A DNA stretch of 36,953 bases from Bradyrhizobium pachyrhizi (GTDB taxonomy: Bacteria > Pseudomonadota > Alphaproteobacteria > Rhizobiales > Xanthobacteraceae), in NCBI RefSeq assembly GCF_001189245.1, contig NZ_LFIQ01000024.1:89048-126000 (forward strand), written 5' to 3'. Numbering within the stretch: the first letter of the stretch is position 1; every line of letters begins with the position of its first letter. A program made the position numbers and the translations under genes. Of the stretch, positions 9,651 to 17,654 are shown piece by piece. Below the pieces are notes generated by a model. It did no database searches, was not told the origin of the DNA, and was given only the letters and a program-made list of their open reading frames with translations.

Positions 9651-11885
9651 ATGAAACGGCTGAAGGCGATACGCAGGTGGTTCGCACGGCGCTTCGGCTA
9701 CGCGCGGCTGGTCTGCGTGGCGCTGTTGATCGGCATTGCTGCGCTGCGGATCGTGGATCCGGCTCCGGTTCAGGAGCTTCGCGTCAGGACGTTTGACACA
9801 TTCCAGGCGCTGCAACCGCGCCAGAAGACCGCGCGGCCCGTCACCATCGTCGACATCGACGAAAAGAGCCTCGCCGATCCCCGGCTCGGACAGTGGCCGT
9901 GGCCGCGGACCCGGCTCGCCGACATCGTCACCAATCTCACCCGGCTCGGCGCCGTGGTGATCGCGTTCGACGCGGTGTTCTCCGAGCCGGATCGTCTCAA
10001 CCCCGATATCGCCGCCGATACCTTCAACAGCCTCGATGAGGAGATGCGCGCCAGGCTGCGGCAGCTGCCGAGCAACGACAGCATCATGGCCGAAGCCATC
10101 AAGAACTCGCGCGTGGTGCTCGGCGAATCCGGCGGACCCAACGTGCGCGCCGACCTCAACGAAAAGCTTCCGGTCACCGGACTTGCGATGCTCGGCGAGG
10201 AGCCGCAGCCTTTCATGTTCATGTTCCCGGGGTTGCTGCGCAACGTACCGGTGCTCGAGGAGGCGGCCGCCGGGCGCGGCCTGTTCACGATCAGGCCGGA
10301 GCGCGACGGCATCGTCAGGCGCGTGCCGATGATCATGGTGGCGCAGGGCATCACCATGCCGTCGCTGAGCTTCGAGATGCTGCGGGTGGCGAGCGGCTCG
10401 GGCACGATCCTGATCAAGGCCGACAAGGCCGGTATCAAGAGCCTCGGCCTCAAGGGCTTTGCGATCCCGACCGATCTCCACGGCCAACTCTGGATCCACT
10501 ACGCCCGCCGCGATCCCTCGATCTATGTCTCGGCGGTCGATGTGCTGGACGGGCGCGTCTCGCCGGACCGAATTGCCGGCAAGCTGATCGTGATCGGCAC
10601 CTCAGCGACCGGGCTGAACGACATCAAGACGACGCCGGTGACGCCGGCGATGCCCGGTGTCGAGGTTCACGCCCAGGTGCTGGAGAGCGCGCTGACCGGC
10701 GACGTCGTTTCGCAGCCGAATTACGGCATCGGCATCGAGTTCTTCGCCGCGTTGATTATGGGGCTCCTGGTGATCGCTTTCGCGCCGAAATTCGGTCCGA
10801 TCACGCTGGTCGCCGTCGGCGGGATGTTCGCCTCGGTGCTGATCGGCACGTCCTGGTATTTCTATTCCCAGCACCGGCTGCTGATCGACTTCACCTATCC
10901 GCTGATGTCGACCACGGCGATCTATCTCACGCTGATCTTCTCCGCCTTCGTGCGCGAGCAGCAGCAGCGCCGGCAGATTAGGTCGCAATTCGTGCAGTAC
11001 ATGTCGCCCGCGCTGGTCGAGCAACTGGCGCAGTCGCCGGAGCGGCTGGTCCTCGGCGGCGAGGAACGCGAGATGACCATCATGTTCTCGGACATGCGCG
11101 GCTTCACCTCGATCTCGGAAACCTACAAGAGCAATCCGCAGGGCCTCACGGCGCTGATGAACCGTTTCCTCACCCCGCTTTCCAACGCGATTCTCGCCCG
11201 CAAGGGTACCATCGACAAATATATGGGCGACGCCATCATGGCGTTCTGGAACGCGCCGCTCGATGACAAGCAGCACCAGCTCAACGCCTGCGATGCGGCG
11301 CTCGACATGCTGGAGCGCGTCGATGACCTCAACCGTGAGCGCGAGCAGGAGGCGAAGGATGGCGGCCACGTCTATGTGCCGCTCAACATCGGTGTCGGTC
11401 TCAACACCGGCTCCTGCGTGGTCGGCAATATGGGCTCCGATGTGCGCTTCGACTATTCGGTGTTCGGCGACAGCGTCAATCTGGCCTCGCGGCTCGAGGG
11501 GCAGTCCAAGGAATACGGCTTTCCGATCATCGTGGGATCGAAGACCGCGCTCGCGGTGAAGGAGAAGCTTGCGATCCTCGAGCTCGACTTCATCATGGTC
11601 AAGGGCAAGAAGGAGCCCGAGGTGATCTATGCGATCGCCGGCCGCGAGGATGTCGCGAACTCCGGCCGCTTCCAGCGGCTGCGCAACCTGACCATCGAGA
11701 TGCTCGCCTGCTACCGCGGCCGCGATTGGGACGGCGCGCTCGCCGCGATCGAACGCGGCCGCAAGACCGACGAGGCGCAGACGCTGCAATATCTCTACCG
11801 CCTCTACGAGGCGCGCATCCACGCCTTCCAGAAGGAGCCGCCGCCCGACGACTGGAACGGCGCATTCGCGTTGACGACGAAATAG
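9651..11885 (+). CDS. CHASE2-domain class III adenylate/guanylate cyclase
   Basis: A 744-residue membrane receptor. An N-terminal transmembrane helix (about 19-37) is followed by a periplasmic CHASE2 sensor (about 40-350; VTIVDIDEKSL and WPWPRTRLADIV are typical). Three transmembrane helices lie at about 361-379, 384-406 and 413-434, then a cytoplasmic cyclase domain at about 475-650. Metal-binding aspartates are D481 (FSDMRGFT) and D527 (KYMGDAIMAFW), and the base-specifying lysine is K523. The partner position in YSVFGDSVN is Ser, close to the Thr of class IIIb adenylate cyclases, so cAMP is the likely product. The gene begins 96 bp after the adhesin gene and may be co-transcribed. The CHASE2 domain could sense the cell-envelope state of the secreted protein; that is inference. 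Confidence 0.92.
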   Translation: MKRLKAIRRWFARRFGYARLVCVALLIGIAALRIVDPAPVQELRVRTFDTFQALQPRQKTARPVTIVDIDEKSLADPRLGQWPWPRTRLADIVTNLTRLGAVVIAFDAVFSEPDRLNPDIAADTFNSLDEEMRARLRQLPSNDSIMAEAIKNSRVVLGESGGPNVRADLNEKLPVTGLAMLGEEPQPFMFMFPGLLRNVPVLEEAAAGRGLFTIRPERDGIVRRVPMIMVAQGITMPSLSFEMLRVASGSGTILIKADKAGIKSLGLKGFAIPTDLHGQLWIHYARRDPSIYVSAVDVLDGRVSPDRIAGKLIVIGTSATGLNDIKTTPVTPAMPGVEVHAQVLESALTGDVVSQPNYGIGIEFFAALIMGLLVIAFAPKFGPITLVAVGGMFASVLIGTSWYFYSQHRLLIDFTYPLMSTTAIYLTLIFSAFVREQQQRRQIRSQFVQYMSPALVEQLAQSPERLVLGGEEREMTIMFSDMRGFTSISETYKSNPQGLTALMNRFLTPLSNAILARKGTIDKYMGDAIMAFWNAPLDDKQHQLNACDAALDMLERVDDLNREREQEAKDGGHVYVPLNIGVGLNTGSCVVGNMGSDVRFDYSVFGDSVNLASRLEGQSKEYGFPIIVGSKTALAVKEKLAILELDFIMVKGKKEPEVIYAIAGREDVANSGRFQRLRNLTIEMLACYRGRDWDGALAAIERGRKTDEAQTLQYLYRLYEARIHAFQKEPPPDDWNGAFALTTK

Positions 11886-11901
11886 CCGACGCAAACCCGA
11901 T

Positions 11902-12038
11902 GTCGTCCCGGCCTAGTGCGCAATTGCGCACGGGGGGCCGGGACCCGTAACCACGAATGGCCGTTGACGGAAGATCGTCTCGCCGCGTGCCCATTGCGGC
12001 GGCGGCGGCGTATGGGTCCCGTCTTTCGCCGGGACGAC
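11902..12038. repeat. Nested palindromic intergenic element between convergent genes
   Basis: Outer arms GTCGTCCCGGC (11902-11912) and GCCGGGACGAC (12028-12038) are perfect. Inside are the 16-bp palindrome GTGCGCAATTGCGCAC (11916-11931) and the arms CGGGACCC (11939-11946) and GGGTCCCG (12014-12021). It separates the convergent cyclase and binding-protein genes and may act as a bidirectional terminator. It belongs to the same family as 3911-4036 and 26565-26592. Confidence 0.85.
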
Positions 12039-12049
12039 GATAGGAAGAT

Positions 12050-13657
12050 TTACTCCAGCCCGATCTGCGTCAGATCCTGGAACCAGTGCTGCGCCTGCAC
12101 GAAGGTCTTCACCTTCGGCGACAGCGCGTGCGGATTGGTGTCGTGCACCACCCACACCAGCGCGGCATCGTCGACGATCAGCGCGTGCGCCTGCGCCAGC
12201 AGCGCATCCTGCCTGGTGGTATCGAAGGTCTGCTTGGCCTCGTCGATCAGCGCATCGACCTTCGGGTTCTTGTAGCCGCCCCAGTTGACGCCGACCGGCG
12301 CCACCTGGCCGGAGTGGAAGAACCGCACGATGGCGTAGAGCGGATCCGACGTGACATAGGCGATGTTGTTGGCGGTGATGCCGGCATTCATCTCGTCCGC
12401 CGCGCCCTTGCGCCAGTGCGTATATAATGTCTCGAGCTCGACCACCTTGAAGTCGATGTCGATGCCGATTTCCTTGAAGCTCTGCTGCAGGAACTCGTTC
12501 ATCGGCAGCGACAGCATCTGCCCGGTGCCGCCCTGGGCGATGATGAAAGTCGTCTTCAGCGGCTTGTCCTTCGAATAGCCGGCTTCCTCCACCAGCTTCT
12601 TCGCGGCCGCGAGGTCGTATTTCAGTTCGAACGTCGGCTTGCCGAACCACGGGCTCGACGGATCGACCTGGCCCTTGGCGGGTTTGGCGAGGCCGTTCAT
12701 CAGGCCAACCACCGCGTCGCGGTCGATCGCGAGGTTGAGCGCCTTGCGCAGGCGGATGTCGGTCCAGGGCGAGCCCGGCAGCACGCTCAAGTGATAGTTC
12801 CAGACATGCGGTGTCACGTTGTCGACGATCCTCATGCCGGCGGCCTTGAGCTGCGGCACGGCGTCGGGCGCGGGCGTTTCGATCAGGTCGACCTGGCCGG
12901 CCAGCAGCGCGTTGGTGCGGGTCAGCGCCTCCGGCATCGGAATCAGGATCATCTTGTCGACCTTCGCAAGCCGCTTCTTGTCCCAATAGTCCGGGTTCTT
13001 CGTCAGCTCGGCGAGCTCGCGCGGCACCAGCTTGGTCAGCTTGAACGGACCGGTGCCGGAGGGCTGGCTGGCGAACTTGTCCCAGTCCTTGCCGAGCTTT
13101 TCATATTGCGCGGGGCTCGAGACCAGGAACCAGAGCATCTGATAGGGAAAGAAGGAGTCGACCGTCTTGGTGGTGATCTCGATGGTGAAATCGTCGACCT
13201 TGGCGTAGCTCGCAACCGAAGGTAGACGGGTCTTGACCTGCGCGCTCTGCCGCTTGTCGAATTGCGGTGCCTTGTCGTTCAGCACCTTGTCGAGATTCCA
13301 GATCACCGCGTCGGCATTGAAGTCGCTGCCGTCGTGGAATTTGACGCCTTTGCGCAGCGTGAAGCGCCATTTGGTCTTGTCGTTGTCGTCGACCTTCCAT
13401 TCGGTCGCGAGCCCGGGCACCAGCTTGCCCGGCCGGTCGGCAACATCCATCTCCCAGGCAACCAGCGGATCGTAGATCGTGTAGGCGGTGAACTGGTAGG
13501 CGCCCGCGCCGCGATCGGGCTGGCCGGTGGTCAGCGGAATGTCGGCCATCGAAATGCCGTAGCGCACAATGGACTCTGCTTGCGCGGATGTGCCCGGCCA
13601 GCCCGCAGTCAAGGCGAGCGTCATTGCCGCCATCAGGATCGAATTGCGCGCACGCAT
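12050..13657 (-). CDS. Peptide/nickel-type ABC transporter periplasmic substrate-binding protein (SBP_bac_5), paralogue A
   Basis: A 535-residue binding protein starting MRARNSIL with a clear Sec signal ending near AQAES (about residue 27). The family-5 pattern is seen in LVPGLATEWKVDD, TLRKGVKFHDGS, FNADAVIWNLDKVL and GTGPFKLTKLVPRE. The start at 13657 is preferred over an in-frame ATG at 13720 because it gives a proper signal peptide and has a CGGAG ribosome site upstream. It is clearly paralogous to the binding protein encoded divergently from 13867; they share ATEWKVDD.DKTKW and many other blocks. No permease gene lies beside it, so it probably delivers another ligand to the permeases encoded from 15718. 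Transcription likely starts from the sigma-54 promoter at 13695-13710. Confidence 0.9.
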   Translation of the reverse strand: MRARNSILMAAMTLALTAGWPGTSAQAESIVRYGISMADIPLTTGQPDRGAGAYQFTAYTIYDPLVAWEMDVADRPGKLVPGLATEWKVDDNDKTKWRFTLRKGVKFHDGSDFNADAVIWNLDKVLNDKAPQFDKRQSAQVKTRLPSVASYAKVDDFTIEITTKTVDSFFPYQMLWFLVSSPAQYEKLGKDWDKFASQPSGTGPFKLTKLVPRELAELTKNPDYWDKKRLAKVDKMILIPMPEALTRTNALLAGQVDLIETPAPDAVPQLKAAGMRIVDNVTPHVWNYHLSVLPGSPWTDIRLRKALNLAIDRDAVVGLMNGLAKPAKGQVDPSSPWFGKPTFELKYDLAAAKKLVEEAGYSKDKPLKTTFIIAQGGTGQMLSLPMNEFLQQSFKEIGIDIDFKVVELETLYTHWRKGAADEMNAGITANNIAYVTSDPLYAIVRFFHSGQVAPVGVNWGGYKNPKVDALIDEAKQTFDTTRQDALLAQAHALIVDDAALVWVVHDTNPHALSPKVKTFVQAQHWFQDLTQIGLE

Positions 13658-13694
13658 ATGAAGGCTCCGTTGGAAAGACGTTGGAGCCAAATCC

Positions 13695-13711
13695 TGCAAG
13701 CATGATGCCAG
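13695..13711 (-). promoter_or_regulatory. Sigma-54 (-24/-12) promoter for paralogue A
   Basis: Read on the minus strand the sequence is CTGGCATCATGCTTGCA, against the consensus YTGGCACG-N4-TTGCW. The invariant GG and GC and their spacing are exact. The -12 TTGCA occupies 13695-13699 and the -24 TGGCAT 13705-13710. The expected start of transcription near 13684 leaves a leader of about 27 bases before the ATG at 13657. Confidence 0.72.
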
Positions 13712-13734
13712 AATAGGCATCTTCGCTTCGTTCA

Positions 13735-13762
13735 GGCGCGAGGTGGGAAGAAATGACGCGCC
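13735..13762. promoter_or_regulatory. Candidate shared enhancer dyad between twin sigma-54 promoters
   Basis: Arms GGCGCG (13735-13740) and CGCGCC (13757-13762) flank a 16-bp spacer. The centre is roughly 65-71 bp upstream of both predicted start sites, a position possible for a bacterial enhancer-binding protein. The arms are short and GC-rich, so chance is not excluded. A second dyad, GATGCC/GGCATC (13704-13721), overlaps the leftward -24 element. Confidence 0.25.
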
Positions 13763-13792
13763 CGGCGGTTATTTGCTGATGAACTATTCCCC

Positions 13793-13810
13793 TTGGCACA
13801 GGCATTGCAT
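13793..13810 (+). promoter_or_regulatory. Sigma-54 (-24/-12) promoter for the ABC/amidase operon
   Basis: TTGGCACAGGCATTGCAT fits YTGGCACG-N4-TTGCW with only the base after CAC differing. The invariant GG (13795-13796) and GC (13807-13808) are correctly spaced. Transcription would start near 13820, leaving a leader of about 47 bases before the ATG at 13867. Confidence 0.8.
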
Positions 13811-13866
13811 ACGCTTGCCCAAGAAATAATCACCAAAACGTCACCAGACTCGAAGGGGCTGCTCAG

Positions 13867-15519
13867 ATGCGTAACAGGAAAACCAATGCGACGGCGATCA
13901 TGCTGGCGCTTGCGATAGCCACGGGCGTGCCGGCGATTGCCGGCGCCGAGACCGTGCTGCGCATTGGCATGACCGCTGCCGATATTCCGCGCACGCTCGG
14001 CCAGCCCGACCAGGGTTTTGAGGGCAATCGCTTCACGGGTCTGACGATGTATGACGCGCTGACGATGTGGGACCTGTCCTCGTCCGACAAGGCAAGCGCG
14101 ATGATCCCCGGCCTCGCAACCGAGTGGAAGGTCGACGATGCCGACAAGACCAAGTGGATTTTCAAGCTGCGCCCCGGCGTCACCTTTCATGACGGCTCGC
14201 CGTTCAACGCCGACGCCGTGGTCTGGAACGTCGACAAGGTGCTGAAGCAGGACGCGCCGCAGTACGATGCGAGCCAGGTCGGCGTCACCGCCTCGCGCAT
14301 GCCGACGCTGGTCTCGGCGCGCAAGATCGACGAGATGACGGTGGAACTGACCACCAAGGAGCCGGACAGCTTCCTGCCGATCAACCTCACCAATTTGTTC
14401 ATGGCGAGCCCGGCCAAGTGGCAGAAATTCTACGACAAGGCCGAAGGCGCCGATGCCAAGGCGAAGTCGCAGGCCGCGTGGGCCGCGTTCGCCAAGGATG
14501 CGTCGGGCACCGGCCCCTGGAAGATGTCGAGCTTCACCCCGCGCGAGCGGCTCGAGCTGGTGAAGAACGAGAGTTACTGGGACAAGGCACGGGTGCCGAA
14601 GGCCGACAAGATGGTGCTGCTGCCGATGCCGGAAGCCAACGCCCGCACCGCGGCGCTGCTGTCGGGACAGGTCAACTGGATCGAGGCGCCGGCGCCGGAC
14701 GCGCTGCCCGAAATCAAGCAGCGTGGCTTCAACCTCTATTCCAACGAGGAGCCGCATGTCTGGCCGTGGCAGTTCTCGCGCGTCGAGGGCTCGCCGTGGA
14801 ATGATATCCGCGTCCGCAAGGCGGCCAATCTCTGCATCGATCGCGAGGGGCTGCGTGACGGCCTGCTCGCCGGCCTGATGGTGCCGGCGACCGGCACGTT
14901 CGAGCCCGGTCATCCCTGGCGCGGCAACCCGACCTTCCAGATCAAGTACGACAAGCCGGCCGCGCAGAAGCTGATGCAGGAGGCGGGCTTCGGTCCGAAC
15001 AAGAAGCTGACGGTCAAGATCCAGACCTCGGCATCGGGCTCCGGCCAGATGCTGCCGCTGCCGATGAACGAGTATCTGCAACAGGCGTTGGCTGAGTGCT
15101 ACTTCGATGTGCAGCTCGACGTCATCGAGTGGAACACGCTGTTCACCAATTGGCGGCGCGGCACCAAGGATCCGACCGCCAACGGCTCGAACGCCATCAA
15201 CGTCACCTATGCTGCGATGGATCCGTTCTTCGCGCTGGTGCGCTTCCTGCAGTCGGGCATGGCGCCGCCGGTGTCGAACAATTGGGGCTTCAACAACAAC
15301 CCGAAGTTCGACGAGCTGGTCAAGAAGGCCCGCCAGACCTTCGAGCCGGCGGCGCGCGACGCCGCGCTCGCCGAGCTGCATGCGGCCTCGGTCGACGACG
15401 CGGCCTTCCTCTATGTCGCCCACGATGTCGCACCGCGCGCGATGAGCCCGAAGATCAAGGGCTTTGTGCAGCCGAAGAGCTGGTTCGTCGACTTCTCTCC
15501 GGTCACGGTCGCGCCGTGA
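13867..15519 (+). CDS. Peptide/nickel-type ABC transporter periplasmic substrate-binding protein (SBP_bac_5), paralogue B
   Basis: A 550-residue family-5 binding protein with a Sec signal (MRNRKTNAT, hydrophobic core, cleavage near AGAET about residue 27). Family blocks include MIPGLATEWKVDD, FKLRPGVTFHDGS, FNADAVVWNVDKVL and GTGPWKMSSFTPRE. The ATG at 13867 has AAGGGG at 13853-13858. It heads an operon of two permeases, two ATPases, an AtzG-like protein and an amidase. Compared with paralogue A it has an insert near the middle (KAEGADAKAKSQAAWAAFAKD). Expression is predicted from the sigma-54 promoter at 13793-13810, which suggests control by nitrogen status or by a dedicated activator. The ligand is not readable; an amide, ureide or peptide is suggested by the neighbouring amidase. 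Confidence 0.93.
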   Translation: MRNRKTNATAIMLALAIATGVPAIAGAETVLRIGMTAADIPRTLGQPDQGFEGNRFTGLTMYDALTMWDLSSSDKASAMIPGLATEWKVDDADKTKWIFKLRPGVTFHDGSPFNADAVVWNVDKVLKQDAPQYDASQVGVTASRMPTLVSARKIDEMTVELTTKEPDSFLPINLTNLFMASPAKWQKFYDKAEGADAKAKSQAAWAAFAKDASGTGPWKMSSFTPRERLELVKNESYWDKARVPKADKMVLLPMPEANARTAALLSGQVNWIEAPAPDALPEIKQRGFNLYSNEEPHVWPWQFSRVEGSPWNDIRVRKAANLCIDREGLRDGLLAGLMVPATGTFEPGHPWRGNPTFQIKYDKPAAQKLMQEAGFGPNKKLTVKIQTSASGSGQMLPLPMNEYLQQALAECYFDVQLDVIEWNTLFTNWRRGTKDPTANGSNAINVTYAAMDPFFALVRFLQSGMAPPVSNNWGFNNNPKFDELVKKARQTFEPAARDAALAELHAASVDDAAFLYVAHDVAPRAMSPKIKGFVQPKSWFVDFSPVTVAP

Positions 15520-15540
15520 GGCGCTAGTCGCGCAATAGGT

Positions 15541-15702
15541 GCACCCTCTCCCCTTGTGGGAGAGGGTGGCTTCGCGAGAGCGAAGCTGGGTGAGGGGTTG
15601 TCTCCGCGGACTGCCTCCCTGAGATGAAATGATTGTATCCGCGGATCGAAAACCCTCATCCGGCGCGCTCGGCGCGCCACCTTCTCCCACAAGGGGAGAA
15701 GG
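15541..15702. repeat. Intra-operon inverted repeat element between binding-protein and permease genes
   Basis: It contains stem-loops CCCTCTCCC/GGGAGAGGG (15544-15566), CTTCGC-GAGA-GCGAAG (15570-15585) and CTTCTCCC/GGGAGAAG at the right end, with the two ends inverted relative to each other (GGGTGAGGGGTT against AACCCTCATCC). Such elements are widespread in Bradyrhizobium-like genomes. Here it should lower expression or stability downstream so that the binding protein is made in excess. Its final GGGGAGAAGG also sits where the ribosome site of the next gene is expected. Confidence 0.85.
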
Positions 15703-15717
15703 AAGAAAGAACGCAAC

Positions 15718-16671
15718 GTGTTCGCCTATACGTCCAGACGGATCGTCTACGTCATTCCGATCGTGCTCAGCGTGGCGCTGGTGTGCTTCCTCTTGGTGCA
15801 CATCACGCCCGGCGACCCCCTGGTCGCGGTGCTGCCGGCCGATGCCTCGCAGGAGCTCGCCGCCCAATTGCGCACGGCCTACGGCTTCGATCGCCCGCTG
15901 CCGGTGCAATTCGGTCTGTGGCTGTGGCGTGCGATCCATGGCGATCTCGGCAATTCGATCGCGACCGGGCGGCCCGTCCTGACCGAGGTGATGCGCGCCG
16001 TCGGCAACACCGTGATGCTGGCGATCGCGGCCGCGATGATCGGCTTTACGCTCGGCCTGCTGTTCGGCCTGATTGCCGGCTATTTCCGCGACACCTGGGT
16101 CGACAAGGTCGCGACCTCGGTTGCGATAGCCGGCGTGTCGCTGCCGCATTATTGGCTCGGCATGGTGCTGGTCATCATCTTCTCGGTGCAGCTCAACTGG
16201 CTGCCCGCGGTCGGTGCCGGGCCAGGCGGCTCCGGCGCCTGGGCGTGGGACTGGGAGCATCTGCGCTATCTGGTGCTGCCGGCGATCACAACCTCGGTGA
16301 TCCCGATGGGCATCGTCACCCGCACGGTGCGCGCGCTGACCGGCGACATCTTGAGCCAGGACTTTGTCGAGGCGTTGCGCGCAAAAGGCCTGCGCGAGAC
16401 CGAGGTGTTCCGCCACGTCATCAAGAACGCGGCGCCGACAGCGCTCGCGGTGATGGGTCTGCAGCTCGGCTACATGCTGGGCGGCTCGATCCTGATCGAG
16501 ACCGTGTTCTCCTGGCCGGGTTCGGGCCTGCTGTTGAACTCGGCGATCTTCCAGCGCGATCTGCCGCTGCTGCAGGGCACGATCCTGGTGCTGGCGCTGT
16601 TCTTCGTACTGCTCAATCTCCTGGTCGACATCGCGCAGGCCGCGATCGATCCGCGCATCAAGCGGAGTTAG
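15718..16671 (+). CDS. Peptide-type ABC transporter permease (DppB-like)
   Basis: Inner-membrane permease of 317 residues. It has the N-terminal DppB/OppB signature (TSRRIVYVIPIVLSVALVCFLLVHITPGDP) and about six transmembrane segments. The EAA loop DFVEALRAKGLRETEVFRHVIKNA docks the ATPase, and the C-terminus ends AAIDPRIKRS, all typical. The start is a GTG at 15718, with the purine-rich GGGGAGAAGGAAGAAAG ahead of it supplied by the end of the inverted repeat. It would pair with the DppC-like permease encoded next to form the channel. The length is normal for the family. Confidence 0.94.
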   Translation: MFAYTSRRIVYVIPIVLSVALVCFLLVHITPGDPLVAVLPADASQELAAQLRTAYGFDRPLPVQFGLWLWRAIHGDLGNSIATGRPVLTEVMRAVGNTVMLAIAAAMIGFTLGLLFGLIAGYFRDTWVDKVATSVAIAGVSLPHYWLGMVLVIIFSVQLNWLPAVGAGPGGSGAWAWDWEHLRYLVLPAITTSVIPMGIVTRTVRALTGDILSQDFVEALRAKGLRETEVFRHVIKNAAPTALAVMGLQLGYMLGGSILIETVFSWPGSGLLLNSAIFQRDLPLLQGTILVLALFFVLLNLLVDIAQAAIDPRIKRS

Positions 16672-16746
16672 AGCATGATCCGGAAAAGTGGGAACCGATT
16701 TTCCCTCGCGGCAAACGCGGATCGCGTTTGCGCGGAGATCATGCTC
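16671..16746. repeat. Palindromic element between the two permease genes
   Basis: Arms GAGCATGATC (16671-16680) and GATCATGCTC (16737-16746) are perfect and the left arm starts on the last base of the dppB-like stop codon. An inner stem is GCAAACGCG (16711-16719) / CGCGTTTGC (16723-16731). The GCATGATCCGGAAAA core recurs at 33094 and, in related form, at 21368-21414. Confidence 0.85.
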
Positions 16747-16763
16747 CAACAAGGAGCGAGCGC

Positions 16764-17651
16764 ATGAGTGCGATGTCAGATACCGCATTGCAAGCCGTCC
16801 CCGCGACCAAGGCGCGCGGCTATTGGGCGACGGTTGGCCGCCGCATCAGGCGCGACAAGGTCAGCATGGCCTGCGCCATCATCCTGGTGCTGATCTTTGC
16901 TTCGGCGCTGCTGGCGCCATGGCTGCATCTCGCCGATCCCTATCAGGGCTCGATGATCCGCCGTCTCCGCCATATCGGCACGCCGGGCTATCCGCTCGGC
17001 ACCGACGAGCTCGGCCGCGACATGCTGGCGCGGCTGATCTATGGCGGACGGCTGTCGCTGGTCATCGGCATCCTGCCGGTGATCTTCGCCTTCGTGATCG
17101 GCACCTCGCTCGGCCTCGTCGCCGGCTATGTCGGCGGCAAGCTCAACACCGCGATCATGCGCACCGTCGACGTGTTTTATGCCTTTCCTTCGGTGCTGCT
17201 GGCGATCGCGATCTCGGGCGCGCTCGGCGCCGGCATCACCAATTCGATCGTGTCGCTGACCATCGTGTTCGTGCCGCAGATCACCCGCGTCGCCGAAAGC
17301 GTCACCACGGGTGTCCGCAACATGGATTTCGTCGAGGCGGCGCGCGCGTCCGGCGCCGGCCCCTTCACCATCATGCGCGTGCACATGCTCGGCAATGTGC
17401 TCGGCCCGATCTTCGTCTACGCCACCGGCCTGATCTCGGTGTCGATGATCCTCGCCGCCGGTTTGTCGTTTCTCGGGCTCGGCACCAAGCCGCCGGAGCC
17501 GGAGTGGGGCTTGATGCTGAACACGCTGCGCACCGCGATCTACGTCAATCCGTGGGTCGCGGCACTGCCGGGCGCGATGATCTTCGCGGTCTCGATCTGC
17601 TTCAATCTGCTCAGCGACGGCATGCGCAGCGCCATGGACATCAGGAATTAG
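16764..17651 (+). CDS. Peptide-type ABC transporter permease (DppC-like)
   Basis: Inner-membrane permease of 295 residues. It carries the DppC signatures HIGTPGYPLGTDELGRDMLARLIYG and DFVEAARASGAGPFTIMRVH (EAA loop), a C-terminal GLSFLGLGTKPPEPEWG block and about six transmembrane segments. The ATG at 16764 has AAGGAGCGAG at 16751-16760; a second Met three codons on is a less likely start. It is expected to form a heterodimer with the DppB-like permease. Only 3 bp separate its stop from the ATG of the next ATPase gene, so translation is probably coupled. Confidence 0.94.
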   Translation: MSAMSDTALQAVPATKARGYWATVGRRIRRDKVSMACAIILVLIFASALLAPWLHLADPYQGSMIRRLRHIGTPGYPLGTDELGRDMLARLIYGGRLSLVIGILPVIFAFVIGTSLGLVAGYVGGKLNTAIMRTVDVFYAFPSVLLAIAISGALGAGITNSIVSLTIVFVPQITRVAESVTTGVRNMDFVEAARASGAGPFTIMRVHMLGNVLGPIFVYATGLISVSMILAAGLSFLGLGTKPPEPEWGLMLNTLRTAIYVNPWVAALPGAMIFAVSICFNLLSDGMRSAMDIRN

Positions 17652-17654
17652 AGC

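Noticed and set aside
13732..16788. A 1018-codon open frame on the minus strand
   Set aside because: It is antisense to a clear binding-protein gene and permease gene, is rich in R, H, D and G as expected from the opposite strand of GC-rich coding DNA, and spans the intergenic repeat.
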